Shown here: positions 51,977-63,539 of the stretch, one piece after another
Layout of the letters: the number at the start of each line of letters is the position of its first letter
Numbering within the stretch: position 1 is the stretch's first letter
DNA from: Theodoxus fluviatilis
Lineage: Eukaryota > Mollusca > Gastropoda > Cycloneritida > Neritidae
Assembly (NCBI GenBank): GCA_034096865.1
Contig: JAWQFJ010017343.1
Span: forward strand, 77,001 to 141,000
Direction of reading: 5' to 3'
DNA length: 64,000 nucleotides
Notes under the pieces: model-generated
The model's input: only the letters and a program-made list of their open reading frames with translations
What the model was told of the DNA's origin: nothing
Databases searched by the model: none
Position numbers and translations under genes: made by a program

Positions 51977-53487
51977 CAACTCTCACCTCCTGTACCACAA
52001 TCTTCTCTCTCCTCTTCAATCAGCCTATCGACCCAACCACTCCACCGAAACTGCCCTTCTAAAGATCACAAATGACCTTCTCCTGGCCGCTGACAAAGGT
52101 CAAATCTCTGCCCTCGCCCTCCTGGATCTATCGGCTGCATTTGATACGGTTGACCACAACATTCTTCTTCAACGTCTTCAACATACTTTTGGCATCCATT
52201 GCACTGTCCTCTCTTGGTTCTCTTCCTATCTCACTAACCGCTATCAGGCTGTTTCCATTGACAACCTGACTTCAGACCCCATCAGGTTCGAGTGTGGAGT
52301 GCCTCAAGGGTCTGTACTTGGGCCTGTTTTGTTCACCCTCTACACTCAACCTCTTGACCATATCTTTGACCGACACAATGTTCTCCACCACTCTTTTGCC
52401 GATGACTCTCAGCTCCACAACAACTCTTCTCCTAATCAATCTGACTCTCTCCTAGCTGCTCTCTCTGACACTATCACCGACGTACAGAACTGGATGACTG
52501 AAAACAAGCTTCAACTTAACGGCAGCAAGACTGAAGCCATTCTGACAGGCACCACTTCCAAGCTCTCCAAAGCCACCTCTACTTCTCTTGAACTCTCTGA
52601 TTCATCTATCCCTCTGTCTGTTTCTGTCAAGAATCTTGGTGTCACCCTAGACAACACCCTCTCAATGAAAAAACACATCTCTTCAGTCTCAAGCACCTGT
52701 TATTTTCAACTCCGCCGCATTGCCACCATCCGCAAGTACCTCACCAAAGACGCCGCAACCAAACTTGTCACTTCTACTATTCTGTCCCGTCTCGACTACT
52801 GCAATTCTCTTTTTGCTGGACTCCCCTCTTGTTCTATCTCGCGTTTACAGCGCATTCAAAACTCCTCTGCACGCCTTATACTAAAGAAGAAAAAGAAAGA
52901 CCACATCACCCCCATGCTACAGGACCTCCATTGGCTACCTGTTTCAGACAGAATCAAATACAAGCTCAACACGCTCACATACAAATGCCTCAACAATCTT
53001 GCTCCTTCCTATCTGTCTACCTCTCTCAAACTCTGTAGACCTGTCCGATCACTCCGCTCTTCTCTAGACACTCTCAGACTCGACATCCCTCCACAAAGAC
53101 TCACAACCGTAGGCGGACGCTCCTTCACATTCCAAGCGCCCACCCAATGGAACACACTACCTCTCAGCCTTCGTCAGAAACCGACCTTAGCTTCTTTTAA
53201 ATCAAGCCTAAAAACCTTCCTTTTTCCCAAGACGGAGAAAACTCCACCATACCATCCGTCACACTGATGCAGTGCAAACCTAGTGCCAGAGCATGAGTGA
53301 TAGCCATGTATGCTGGTATTTATTGTAATTATTACATATGTTATGTGTGATTGTTGTGTGCATGTTGGCACCTTTAATATGTTTTGTATTAGGGTGTGTA
53401 TCGTTTTCTTTTGTTTATGGGTGTAAATGTGTGTGTGAGCGCCTTGAGTCGCCTAAGTGGTGAGATATGTGCGCTTTATAAGTTATC

Positions 53488-53505
53488 GTATTATTATTAT
53501 TATTA

Positions 53506-53552
<47 letters not shown>

Positions 53553-53572
53553 CATCATTATTATTATTATTA
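53488..53572. repeat. (TTA)n 3' tail of LINE A
   Basis: About 28 TTA units at the exact 3' end of the LINE. L2-type LINEs commonly end in short tandem repeats. Confidence 0.9.
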
Positions 53573-53643
53573 TTATCGGATGGCCGTCTCGGCTTGGGCC
53601 AGTGGCGAGCGATATGCCCTGTGTCTCCTTAATCGAAGCAGGG

Positions 53644-53685
53644 GCAGTGGCGTGCGATGTGCCCCTTTTCACCGCAATTGAAGCA
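53644..53685 (-). pseudogene. Gypsy gag CCHC zinc knuckle
   Basis: Encodes CFNCGEKGHIARHC, a perfect CX2CX4HX4C knuckle. A second, broken copy follows (GHIARHW, with a stop before it). It lies on the gypsy strand between gag and the LINE A insertion site. Confidence 0.85.
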
Positions 53686-53807
53686 GATGATGGAGGCGTT
53701 TCGCCCGCGGGCCCTGCTCCTTTGCTCTGACGGCGTCGGGCGATTCTCCGCAGATAATTAAGGTCCGCACCGCATGGCGCGATGTTGCGCCCCAACCTCC
53801 ACCACGT

Positions 53808-54176
53808 AAAAGGGTAGAATGAAGCGCCTCATGAATAGGGCTGAAATGGTCGAAGTCGGTGGTTATTCTGACCTTTGACCGCACCCGCCACTCTGCCTGA
53901 CTAACTTCGCACGCCCAGGGAGTTATGCTAAGATCCGGCCGCGTTAATGTATCTGCGTTTTGTGACAAACGTCTTGCTCGGCGGTACTGTACTCCATGCA
54001 CCTTATCGATCCGCGTGATTCGGGTGTAATCTTAAGCTAAACGACGTTTATTGGCAGTATTACACGGAGCACCAACTTTGCGCAGCTGAGTTCGAGCTGA
54101 GTCTGGGTCTCGTGGCGGCGTCTATTTTCAAGGCTCGTGATTGGCAGACTCAAAGGCGCTTCATTCTGCCCATTTT
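53808..54176. mobile_element. MITE inside the gypsy gag region
   Basis: The left end gggtagaatgaagcgcct (53812-53829) is matched by aggcgcttcattctgccc (54154-54171) as an inverted repeat with one mismatch, and flanking AAAA/TTTT extends it. The interior (cctgactaacttcgcacgcc to aatcttaagctaaacgac) shares sequence with the loop of the foldback at 49093 (inverted), with 9460-9510 and with the small element at 55337. Confidence 0.6.
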
Positions 54177-54338
54177 CACCCTCCGGCGTCCTGCAGTGTT
54201 AGAGGCTCAAGAGCCCTCAGCATCCCTCGCAGGTGGCCATCTGCCAAGGCGCAAACTCAATAATCCTTGGCCAACGCATCGGCCTGGGGGTGGTCGGAAA
54301 GTACCTGCCTGACCAGGAACTCCACGTCGGCGGCCAGG

Positions 54339-55259
54339 TCATGAAGCGCCTACCTCGGCTTTTGCCTCCTCTCCTGCAGAGCGGTCACAACGTCCAATGT
54401 CCTTCTGTCTGCAAACTGCTGACGTAGGGTGGCTACGATGGCGTTGTACTGATCGTTTCTGTGCCGGAGAGAGGGTCTGTAGTATTTCCACTGCGCGTCC
54501 CGTCAGGCTAGTGCCCAAGAAGCGAGCCTTCTCCTCTTCCCTCCACCGGTTCAATTCGCTCGTCATCTCGAATTGTGTAAGGTACGCCTCGAGTGACGTT
54601 TTGCCATCGTAGCTGTTGGGGCGCATGACCGGACGCACCTCTGCCGTCCTATGGTAGGGAATCAGGAGTGGGGTAGGGGGGATGATCATGCCCTCCGTCT
54701 CTCCAGGCGAGATTGCCCGCGGGCCAACTGTAGTGGCGTTCGCTGGGGGCTCGAACTCCTCCTCTGTCCTTTCCCTGCCAAGGTACAGGGGCTGTACCCG
54801 CGATGTCGCGCCCTCCAGGTGTGCCTCCCATCCATCGAGGCGTTGCATGACATCGCTCACTTTGGTATGGACTTCCTCCATCTCCCTCTCCATCCTTACT
54901 ATGTCCTCTTCCATCTCTTTCTCCCGTTGCAGCCTTTCCTGCTTCCTCTGTCTCTCGCGTCGCTGACTGTCCTCCTCTCTTCTTCTCTCTCGCTCCAGCT
55001 TGTCCTGCGCCCTCTCCCGCTGCATGTCTTCCCTCAGCCGCAGGAATTCCTCTCGTAATTCTCGAAGGAGCCCGGCATCACTTGCATTTGTTGTCTCGCT
55101 GCTGTCCTGGGTGGGGGTAGCCTTCGCGGGAGCGGGCAGGGAGGAGAGTAGAGGTATGAGGGGGAGAGTGGTATCCAGCGAGAGAGAGAATGCTGAGCGG
55201 GTATTCACGTTATAAATACCATCAACCGGGATGCGTGATGGATGCCTCGGCCGAGGCAT
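54339..55259 (-). pseudogene. Gypsy gag (capsid-type) fragment
   Basis: About 306 codons. Residues ~65-145 are an Arg/Glu-rich coiled coil (LRELREEFLRLREDMQRERA to MEREMEEVHTKVSDVMQRL). Residues ~205-270 match the Retrotrans_gag domain: VRPVMRPNSYDGKTSLEAYL, TSELNRWREEEKARFLGTSL, GRAVEILQTLSPAQ. After that a 1-base frameshift moves the true frame (YNAIVATLRQQFAD is visible in the neighbouring frame). Start uncertain. Confidence 0.8.
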
Positions 55260-55336
55260 CTCATGAGAACAAAGGAGAGTTCGAACATTCTAAAAGAAAC
55301 CTGGTTGTTCCATTATTCAGTTACTATGGGTGCTGG

Positions 55337-55528
55337 ACGTTTCGCCCCAATTGCGACATTCGGAACGTCGTTTTGCTAAGATCCGGCCGCATTAATGTAT
55401 CTGCGTTTTGTGACAAACGTCTTGCTCGGCGGTACTGTACTCCATGCACCTGAACGGTGCGCGTGATTCGGGTGTAATCTTAAGCTAAACGACGTTCCGA
55501 ATGTCGCAATTGGGGCGAAACGTCCATG
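55337..55528. mobile_element. Small MITE (~190 bp) with ~40-bp perfect TIRs
   Basis: The left end ggacgtttcgccccaattgc continuing to acgtcgttt is exactly reverse-complemented at about 55489-55528. Weaker pairing (gggt..t) extends outward on both sides. The middle is nearly identical to 53935-54050. Confidence 0.8.
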
Positions 55529-55768
55529 ACCCGTTACTATTTCGGGGAGGTGATTCATGCTGGTTGCTCTGAGATATGCAGGGCGGGGGTTAGAACAAAG
55601 GAGGGTCGGAACGTTTTGGCAAGTTCCCTGACTGAACAAAGACTTCACAACAAGTGCACCGAAAACAACACCGCTAGCGCGCGATTTGAGTGATGTAAAC
55701 TTCATTAAGACGTTCACGTGTGCGATGAACTTAGGTGCAGGACTTTCAGTCACTCATGTATGACCCTT

Positions 55769-56770
55769 AGCAGGGGCGGATCTGGGTTTTGAAAGGGGGG
55801 GGTGCAAAGTTCTTTTTTTTGTATCTTATCAGCGAAGGCGCGAAGCGCCGAACCGACGGCGCGAAGCGCAGAGCATGCTAGGGGGGTCCGGGGGCATGCC
55901 CCCCCGGAATTTTTTAATAAAAAGGAAGCAAAATGGTGCAATCTGGTGCAATCTGAGCGTGTAAAGTGCTATTTTCAGGCGATACATTTTGCCACTGATG
56001 TGGTGGGGGGTGGAGATAGGACCAACTGTCTCTCTCTTGGGAAGCACATGCTCGAAAATGTACAGTGCTAAATAAGTTCGATGTTAATAATAAAGAATCA
56101 CAATTCACAAAAACAACATGAGGAAAAAGTCTTTGCAACAAGATCATACCTCGAATTTAATAATCTTTATATGGGGGTGGGGGTGCAATTACATTTAATT
56201 TTACTAGTGCATTCCTATATTTATCAGCATCTCTCTCTCTGCACCCACCCACCCCTTTTTATTTTGGCTGGGGGGGGGGGGGGGGGGTGCAATTACATCA
56301 CTATATTTATCAACATATTTCTCTTTCCATTTTTTTATTTATGTATTATCATTGTTTATGTATTTTATTTCTTTAATTTATTTAGTTAGTTTTTTGGCTG
56401 GGGGTGGAATTACATTTACATTACTATATTTATCAGCATCTCTTTCTCTTTTTTGTTCTGCCGAGGGAGGGGGGGGGGTGCAATTACATTTACATTACTA
56501 TATTTATCAGCTTCTCTCTTTCTTTTTTTTTAAGCCGAGGAGGGGGGGGGGGTGCAATTATATTTACATTCCAATATTTATCAACATCTCTTTCCCTGAG
56601 TCTCTCTCTCATTTTTTTGTCTTTTTGCTTGGGGGGGGGGGGGGGTGCAATTACATTTACATTACTACATTATCAACATATCTCTTTTTTTTTCTTTTTT
56701 TTTTTTTTTTGTCCCGCTGGGGGGGGGTGCAATTGCACCCATTGCACCCCCCCCCAGATCCGCCCCTGCT
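55769..56770. mobile_element. hAT-type non-autonomous element with internal G-tract repeats
   Basis: Ends agcaggggcggatctggg and its complement cccagatccgcccctgct are ~18-bp TIRs starting CAGGGGCGGATC, typical of hAT families. CTTAG is present on both outer sides, but a full 8-bp duplication is not clear. Near the left end is a hairpin (tccgggggcatgccccccgga type) seen with such elements in many marine invertebrates. From 56165 to 56750 it holds about six ~95-bp repeats of the form G-tract, tgcaattacatttacattac, tatatttatcarcatctct. Confidence 0.7.
56165..56750. repeat. ~95-bp tandem repeat with G-tracts, inside the hAT-type element
   Basis: Six or seven imperfect units. G-tract lengths vary and make the overlapping Gly-rich frames meaningless. 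Confidence 0.85.
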
Positions 56771-57277
56771 TAGGGTTGTTGTGTTATGCCTCTTGATAAC
56801 ACAATAAGTCGGGGCTCAGGTACTGAAAGGTACGGGGTTTATTCATGAAGAGAACCGAACTAAGATCTGGTCTAGACCGGTTTTAAGTGGTCAGAGAAAA
56901 GGGAAATAACTCTCTTGGTGAGTTATGCACATAACAGAAACAACGACACAAGGGTGACCGTGAAGGCTTTTGATGATAAATGCTGCTGACAGTGACAGCG
57001 AGCGAAGGATGATATAGGATTAGCCTTAGGATAATCACACCGCTACCTTCCTTGCGTCCTTCATCGGAAAACCAAACAAAACGTATTCAAAATCCAAACA
57101 CAACAAGTGCAGCATCAATCAAACTAGAAGGAGAAAGAAACTCTTACCGTATGTACCTACAACTTCTTATTCACCCCGAACTGGCTAGTTCTGGCAGAGC
57201 GCCGGTTTTTCGAACCCGTCCTGCCAGACTTGACTGACAGGGGAGGTTACTCTAACCTGTTGGAAACAGTATCTACG
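56771..57277. other. No gene seen
   Basis: Mixed sequence between the hAT-type element and the LINE tail. Short frames only. Confidence 0.5.
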
Positions 57278-59490
57278 TACTTGTACTTGCACTTGTACTT
57301 GTACTTGTACTTGTAAGATGCTTGAGGCCATTAAGGCCTGTTCATCCTTCCAGGTTCGTCTTAATTGTACTTTTTAGGCATGCGTGGTGGGATCGAGCCC
57401 TTAAGACAGTTAAGTTACAAGTAGCACTCTGGTTCGTAAATAGAAGGGAGGTCTGTCCAGTGGGCGTCCAAACTGGCCTTAAAGGCATTCACAGATGGTG
57501 CAGTCACGACGTGGTACGTCGGGCAGGCTGTTCCAGATGTTCACAACCCTCTCGCTGAAGAAATTTCCTCTGACATTGAGTCTGTAGCGGGGCTTGTCTA
57601 GCTTCAGGCTGTTTCCTCTGGTGTCTCTGCCAGTGAAAAGGGAGAACTGGGGGCGCTGTGTCCGGTAGATGCCATGTAGGTATTTGTAGACTTCAATCAT
57701 GTCCCCCCTCTTACGTCGATGCTCCAGACAGGGAAGTTTCAGTGCGGCCAGTCGTTCACTGTAGGATTTTTCTTTCAGCGAGCCTATCAGCTTGGTTGCC
57801 CTTTGCTGTACATTCTCCACCTCCTGACAAATGGTTTTGTGTTGCGGTTGCCATACAGCGTGGCCATACTCGAGATTCGGACGAACGAGGGACTTGTAGA
57901 GCTGCAGGAAAACCTCTTCTGCGAGGTAGTCGAACGACCGTCGGATGACCCCCATGACTCTGTTGGCTTTCGCTGCTGACAAGGCGACGTGTTTGCTGAA
58001 GGTTGTTGTCCACGTAGACCCCTAGGTCTTTCTCGAAGTCGGTTTCTTCTAATGCAATGCTGCAGTCTTCACCTGCCGCGTTCCTCCCAGTCATGTAGTA
58101 GATAGCCTCTGACCTCTTATTCCCCAGCTTCAGGACATGACATTTCTCTGGGTGGAAGTTCAGAAGCCACTGTTGAGACCAGTCCTGGAGACTATCCAAA
58201 TCGTTCTGCATGGTTTGTGGGGCTCCCTCAATGTCACTTCTGGTGTAGTCCTTGGTGTCGTCAGCGAACATCCGTACGTAGTTTGAGACAACGTTAGGTA
58301 GGTCGTTTATGTACAAAACGAACAGCATAGGTCCAAGAACGCTTCCTTGGGGAATACCACTCGTCACTTTGGCCTCCGATGACTGCGCTCCATTGACTTC
58401 TTCCGCTCAGGAAGTCCGCAATCCAGGCCAGAACCTTTCCGCTGATGCCATGGGCTTCCGTCTTTAGGACAAGGCGTCTATGGGGCACACTATCAAACAC
58501 CTTTTTAAAGTCCATGTACACTGCGTCAACCGTGCCGCCTTTGTCGAGAATCTCGGTCCATGTGTCAAGAACATCAAGTAGCTGGGTGACACAAGAGCGG
58601 CCCTGAACAAAACCGTGCTGCTTGTCTGTAATGAGATCGTTCTGCTGTAGATGCATTATGAGTTGCTCCCGGACTAGAGTCTCCATGACCTTACACAGGA
58701 TGTAAGTGAGGCTGACTGGTCTATAGTTGTTCGCGGAGAGTTTGCTGCCTTTCTTGAAAATAGGTGTCACTCGTGCATGTCGCCATTTCTCAGGTATCCT
58801 GCCGTCGTCAAGAGACCTCCTGAAGAGCATAGCTACTGGTTGGGCTAGGGCATCTGCTGTCTTGGATAGAAGTAGTGGAGTCAAGCCGTCTGGACCGGGT
58901 GCTTTCCCTGTCTGTAGACCTTCAAGCAGCTTCGTCACCTTCTCTGGCGTGATTTCGAAGTCGTGGAGTTCTGATGTGACGTTGTACTCTGGTGGGTCTG
59001 GGAGGTCTCCGTCAGCCTCTGTTGTAAAGACGCTCTCAAAGAATGCATTGAGTACCTCTGCCTTCTCCTGGTCAGATGTGGTTCTGGTGCCGTCCTCCTT
59101 TTGGAGGTCCCCTATCCCTGATTTGGTCTTGGTTTTATTCTTCACATAAGACCAGAAAGCCTTTGGGTTACGTTTAGCCTGTTTTGCCACTGTCTCTTCT
59201 AATTTCCGTTGTGCCTTTCTGCAAGCCCGTCTTGCCTGATTTCTGGCTCTCAGGTATTCCCGGTACACTTTGCCATCTCGCGTTTCCAGCCACCTTCTAA
59301 ACAACTTGTGTTTAATCCGCACGGTGTTCAGAGTGCCTTTATCCATCCACTTCTTTGTGGCTCTGCCACTGAACCTGGTCGTCGGAACATGCCGCTCTGT
59401 GGCAGTCTGTATCCTCTCGTTCAGCTTTTTCCAGGTGTCATCCACTGACAGGTTGGCGAACTCAATCTCCCAGTTCACCTCCTACTTATC
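57278..59490 (-). pseudogene. LINE C: CR1-like LINE, nearly full reverse transcriptase with two frameshifts
   Basis: Minus strand. Linker and RT start are in 59478-58380: WKKLNERIQTATERHVP, KNPKAFWSYVKN-type RNPKAFWSYVKNKTKTK, TGKAPGPDGLTPLLL, IPEKWRHARVTPIFKKGSK, NYRPVSLTYILCKVMET, DFKKVFDSVPHRRLV. After a frameshift near 58370: SGIPQGSVLGPMLFVLYIND, VRMFADDTKDY, LNFHPEKCHVL. After a second near 57985: SLVRPNLEYGHAVWQPQ, VENVQQRATKLIGSL, FFSERVVNIWNSLPD. The 3' UTR ends in (GTACAA)n at about 57278-57316. The endonuclease is missing, so the copy is 5'-truncated. The catalytic FADD is present. Confidence 0.9.
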
Positions 59491-59604
59491 TACTTACGTA
59501 TCTACTTACCTTGTTTCAGGTGGTTAGAGGTAAAATACATTGCGCTGCTATGTGAAGTTCTTCAGGCCTTTAAAACCCAGATTTAGTACCATTCCCCTAC
59601 ACAC

Positions 59605-59632
59605 ACCACCCCCCCCCCCCCCCCCCCCTCCC
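59605..59632. repeat. C-tract
   Basis: Run of about 18 C with flanking CA/CT; length unreliable. Confidence 0.8.
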
Positions 59633-59639
59633 GTTTATC

Positions 59640-60209
59640 CTGACCATATTTTCCGCTAGTTACCTGATAAACATTCCCCTCCAAATCCTGAAAATTGCTT
59701 CACTTCGCAACCTCTCTCCGCGTCTGCAGAATCTTCACTTTGCTGAAGGTGGCAGTCTAAAGAAAGAAGAAGAAGAAAGAAGAAGAAGAAGTAACGACAG
59801 TGTGATCAACAAACGAAGGCGAGAAATTCGGGCTGCAATGGAGTCCACCTACGGAAAGAGGGTCAAATTGACTCCAATTTATACAAGACGAAGTTGAGTT
59901 TATGTTTCAAACAAAACAGATGTAGGCATATGTAATTATGTTCTTATTGAACAATAAAAATCGTTTATTTCAGAACTGGACGGTGCACTGAAAGCTTATG
60001 TTTGTCCGCGTGAATATGTCCATGTGTGTACGTGCTTGCATATGTCTTCAGGCATGTACATGTATGTGGGGAGGTTCGGGGACTGCATGGGCCTAACGTC
60101 CCGCTCAACAAAGATCGAAGATGTGGCGCAAAATATATAGCCTCTCTTTTTCCAGGTGTAGTGAAAGCTGTAGTGACCCATGCTACACAAGTTTGTCCAT
60201 AGCAGCACC
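59640..60209. other. No gene seen
   Basis: Contains a short (GAA)n at 59758-59792 and otherwise unremarkable sequence. Confidence 0.45.
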
Positions 60210-62890
60210 TTCACGTGGTCCCCCTGTTTCTACAAAGTATATGCATGTGGTGCGGCCTTGTGCCCGCGACGGTATATATACTGGGTCAGGCTGGACTGAG
60301 CCTTCAACCCACCAGGTTGTAAATCTGTCATAGGAGAAGGAAATCTCTGATTTTAAAACCCGGGTAGATGGAGTCCGACAGCCTTGGCTGGGAACCGTCT
60401 TGGGACCCTGCTCACCCGAAGTTGTAGTCATGAACCTACACGTAGGCGGCCTTGGACATTGGTCGTTCGCCATCGTATCGGGGCAGCGGAGACGTCAAGC
60501 AGCATCCTTGGCGACGGAGCAGCCCTCTTCAGGACAGCACTGCTCACCCTAGTAAGGGAGGGGCCCAGAAAAGGTGGCCTAAACATTGCCTGCCCTACCT
60601 AGCTGTAACTGGCTAGCTTGCCGCGGCTAGCAGATCATCCACTGTGCGATCGAAATGAAAACAGAAAAAGAAAACTTGTTTTAGGAACATGGAACGTCAG
60701 GACATTTTTGGACAGAGACGATGCAGCAAGACCCCAGAGGAGAACAGCCGTGGTTGCCAAAGAACTGGCTCGCTACAATATTGATATTGCGGCCCTCAGT
60801 GAAACCAGGCTTGCAGAGGAAAGCTCCCTCACAGAGCTCAACAGCGGCTACACCTTCTTCTGGAAGGGGAAGGCACAGAATGAGGACGGGGCCATGGAGT
60901 TGGCCTTGCAGTCAAGACACGTCTCATGAGGCAGCTTCCAGACTTGCCCACTGGAATCGATGAAAGGCTCAAGAAAGTTCGCCTATCCATGCATCAGCCA
61001 CAAACGGCATACAACAATCATCAGCGCATGTGCCCCAACCCTGACGAGCACAGAGGAGACAATCGAGCGATTCTACGCCGACGTCAGTTTTGTCCTGAGC
61101 ACCATTCCGGCCAATGACAAGCTAACACTGCTTGGAGACTTTAACACCCGAGTTGGTCGAGACCACTGCCGATGGGAAGGTGTACTTGGCAAACACGGCA
61201 CTGGCAATAGGAACACCAATTAATGGCCTCCTTTTGGTGAGCAAGTGTGCAGAACATGACCTCGTCATCACGAACACCGTGTTCAGAATGGCAAATACGA
61301 GGCTACATGGGTGCATCCCAGATCCAAACAATGGCACCTGATTGATTACGTCATTGTCCGTCAGCGTGACATTCGGGACACTCTTGTCACTAGACCCATG
61401 CGAGGAGCAGAATGTTGGACTGATCACAGACTTGTCCACACCACTCTGAAACTGCACATTGCTCGGCACCACCCAAAACGCCAAAAACTTGTGTGTACTG
61501 CTTTCAATACGGCCAGACTCCAACAGCGCTTCATCCTCCACAAGTTCCAGTCCACTCTGGATGAGAAGCTGTCTACCGATGGACCACTGACTGGAGACCC
61601 AACTGGAAAGTGGAATCAGTTCAGAGAAGTGGTGACACAGACAGGAAAATTAATGCTAGGCCTCAAACGAAGGCTTTCGATACCGTCAACAAAGCTGCAC
61701 TGTGGACCATTCTGGGAAAACTCGGCTGCCCTGCTAAGTTCACCACCCTCATACGGCTGTTTCACGATGGTATGTCAGGAGAAGTCCTATCAGATGCAGA
61801 ACCATCTGAGAAATTCAGCATCTCCAATGGCGTGAAGCAGGGCTGCGTCCTTGCTCCCGTCCTCTTCAACCTCTTCTGTACCCAAGTGCTGCTGCGAGCT
61901 GTCAGTGATCTCAATCTTGGTATCTACATAAGATACTGTCTGGACGGATCACTGTTCGATCTGAGGCGCCTCACGGCAAAAACCAAGACACTGGAAAGGC
62001 CGATTACAGAAGCCCTGTTTGCGGATGACTGTGCCTTGAAGGCTCACAAGGAGAACCACCTTCAGATGATAGTCGACAAGTTCTCTGAAGCGTCCAGAGT
62101 GTTTGGTCTGGTGATCAGCATCAGCAAGACGGAGGCCCTCTTCCAGCCTGCTCCAATCAGCATTCCGCACTCGGCATGCATCACTATAGATGGCACGCAG
62201 CTGAGGAATGTTGACAGTTTCAAGTACTTGGGCAGCACCATTTCTTCTGACAGATCCCTTGACAATGAGATTGCAGCAAGGATCCAGAAAGCAAGCCAGG
62301 CACTAGGGAGACTCCAAACCAGAGTCTTGCAACACAGAGACATCTGCCTCTCAACCAAACTCAAGGAGTACAAGGCAGAGGTCCTCACTTCACTGCTCTA
62401 TGGTTGCAAGACATGGACTGCCCGCCCTGCGGTCAATCATGTGGACAAGCAGGCAGGACCACGTCACCAACCAGGAGGTCCTTGACAGAGCCGGCTCCAC
62501 AAGCATTGATGCCAAGATCCTCAATGCCCAGCTTCGATGGTCCAGGCATGTCATCCGCATGCAGGAATCCAGAATCCCGTGGTAGCTCTTCTATGGCGAG
62601 TTGGCTCAGGGAAGTTGGAATCAAGGAGGCCCAAAGAAAAGGTACAAGGACAACCTCAAGGCGAATATCAAATGGGCAAACCTCCAACCACGGCACCTTG
62701 AGGCCACTGCTGCCGACAGAACCCTCTGGCGTACCACTACCGAAATTCTGCAAGAGCTTTTGAAGATGGTCGCCGTTGTCGCCTTGAAGCTGCGCGAGCA
62801 AGGCGACACTGAGCTGCTTCAACCACAGTCCAGATCGGTGTTCCTTGCCCCACCTGCAGCCGCCTGTGTGCAGCGAAGTGTGGATTTCAG
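60210..62890 (+). pseudogene. LINE D: endonuclease-bearing non-LTR retrotransposon, internally deleted
   Basis: A 5' UTR-like region (60210-60650) is followed by an APE-type endonuclease start (LVLGTWNVRTFLDRD, RYNIDIAALSETRLAEESSL). The frame then shifts several times through LTLLGDFNTRVGRDH and LIDYVIVRQRDIRDT. Around 61640 the text jumps straight to KAFDTVNKAALWTILGKLG, so the fingers of the RT are deleted. The RT continues with NGVKQGCVLAPVLFNLFC, ALFADDCALKAH, FKYLGSTISSD, ASQALGRLQTRV and LLYGCKTWT, then DHVTNQEVLDR and LRWSRHVIRMQESR. The end has a CPTCSRLC...C motif like LINE C-terminal zinc fingers. Inactive. Confidence 0.88.
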
Positions 62891-62892
62891 AG

Positions 62893-63092
62893 ATTGGATT
62901 GGATTGATGGTGTTTTATGCCCTATCAGCCCATGTAGGCTATGTAAGGCCAGTAAGCACAAAAATCACTAGAACAGTTTACAGTAAACGCAAATCAAGTC
63001 ACGGTGTCCCTAGTTATTCGCCTCTTACGAATCGGGTAGGGAGACGTGGTGGGTCAATTCTTACCCTGAACCCACAGGGGAATGGATTTTGG
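62893..63092 (-). mobile_element. SINE-like dispersed repeat, complete-looking copy
   Basis: On the plus strand it runs from (GATTG)n at 62892-62907 through ccctatcagcccatgtaggc, aaaatcactagaacagttta, cctcttacgaatcgggtagg and ggtgggtcaattcttaccct to gaacccacagggg. In minus sense this gives a (CAATC)n 3' tail. The family recurs at 5617, 7511, 25803 and 42172. No clear Pol III boxes. Confidence 0.72.
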
Positions 63093-63254
63093 AGCCATAT
63101 GCGCATCCACAGATGATGGCACAGTGCGTTGTCTTCCTCGACACCCGAGTGACAACCAAGAAGAAGACATGTATGTGTTCGCCTGTGTGCAAGCAGGTGT
63201 GTGTTTATGTGCGTATATAAGTTAGTGTGCATGCGCGCGTGCGTGTGTGTGTGT

Positions 63255-63530
63255 TTGTGAGAGAGAGAGAGAGAGAAGCGGGGGGGGGGGGGGGGGAGGG
63301 GGGATGAAGGGAAGGAAGGAAGAGAGAAAGAGAGCGTGCGTGCGTACATACTCTACAACGTACTATATGTATTTTTCTAAAGAGCAACGAAGAGAGAGAG
63401 GGGGGGGGGGGGAAGGAGAGGGGATGAAGGGAAGAAAGGAAAGAGAGAGAGATAGAGAGCGTGCGTGCCTGCGTACATACTCTACAACGTACTATATGTA
63501 TTTTTCTAAAGAGCAACGAAGAGAGAGGGA
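63255..63530. repeat. Two ~120-bp tandem units of GA repeat, G-tract and a unique block
   Basis: The block gtacatactctacaacgtac plus tatatgtatttttctaaaga occurs at 63343 and 63473, each preceded by a G-tract and ggatgaagggaagaaagg. Confidence 0.9.
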
Positions 63531-63539
63531 GTCAAATGT

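Larger units (their letters stand above)
50669..53572 (+). mobile_element. LINE A: L2/CR1-like LINE inserted in the gypsy element, interrupted by LINE B
   Basis: 5'-truncated. The RT starts in 50669-50816 ([31 protein letters not shown]) and resumes after LINE B at 51977 (LQSAYRPNHSTETALL, LDLSAAFDTVDHNILL, GVPQGSVLGPVLFTLYTQPL, HHSFADDSQLH, DYCNSLFAGLPSC, LQDLHWLPVSDR, QWNTLPLSLR) to a stop at 53267. The FADD catalytic box is intact. The 3' end is a (TTA)n tail at 53488-53572. TTATCGG flanks both sides (50662-50668 and 53573-53579), a 7-bp target duplication that keeps the interrupted gypsy frame. Confidence 0.88.
48866..55259 (-). mobile_element. Ty3/gypsy-type LTR retrotransposon remnant, heavily interrupted
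   Basis: Minus-strand order is gag (55259-54339), zinc knuckle (53685-53644), protease (about 50590-50150), then the end of RT and start of RNase H (about 50145-49983 and 49092-48866). Most of the RT is missing between protease and RNase H. Interruptions: MITE at 53808-54176, LINE A at 50669-53572 with LINE B inside it, and a foldback element at 49093-49974. No LTRs were identified. The element lies upstream of DPP3 exon 1 on the same strand. Frameshifts, a stop and large losses make it inactive. Confidence 0.85.

Noticed and set aside
57658..57979. Plus-strand ORFs opposite LINE C
   Set aside because: Shadow frames of the minus-strand reverse transcriptase; no motif of their own.
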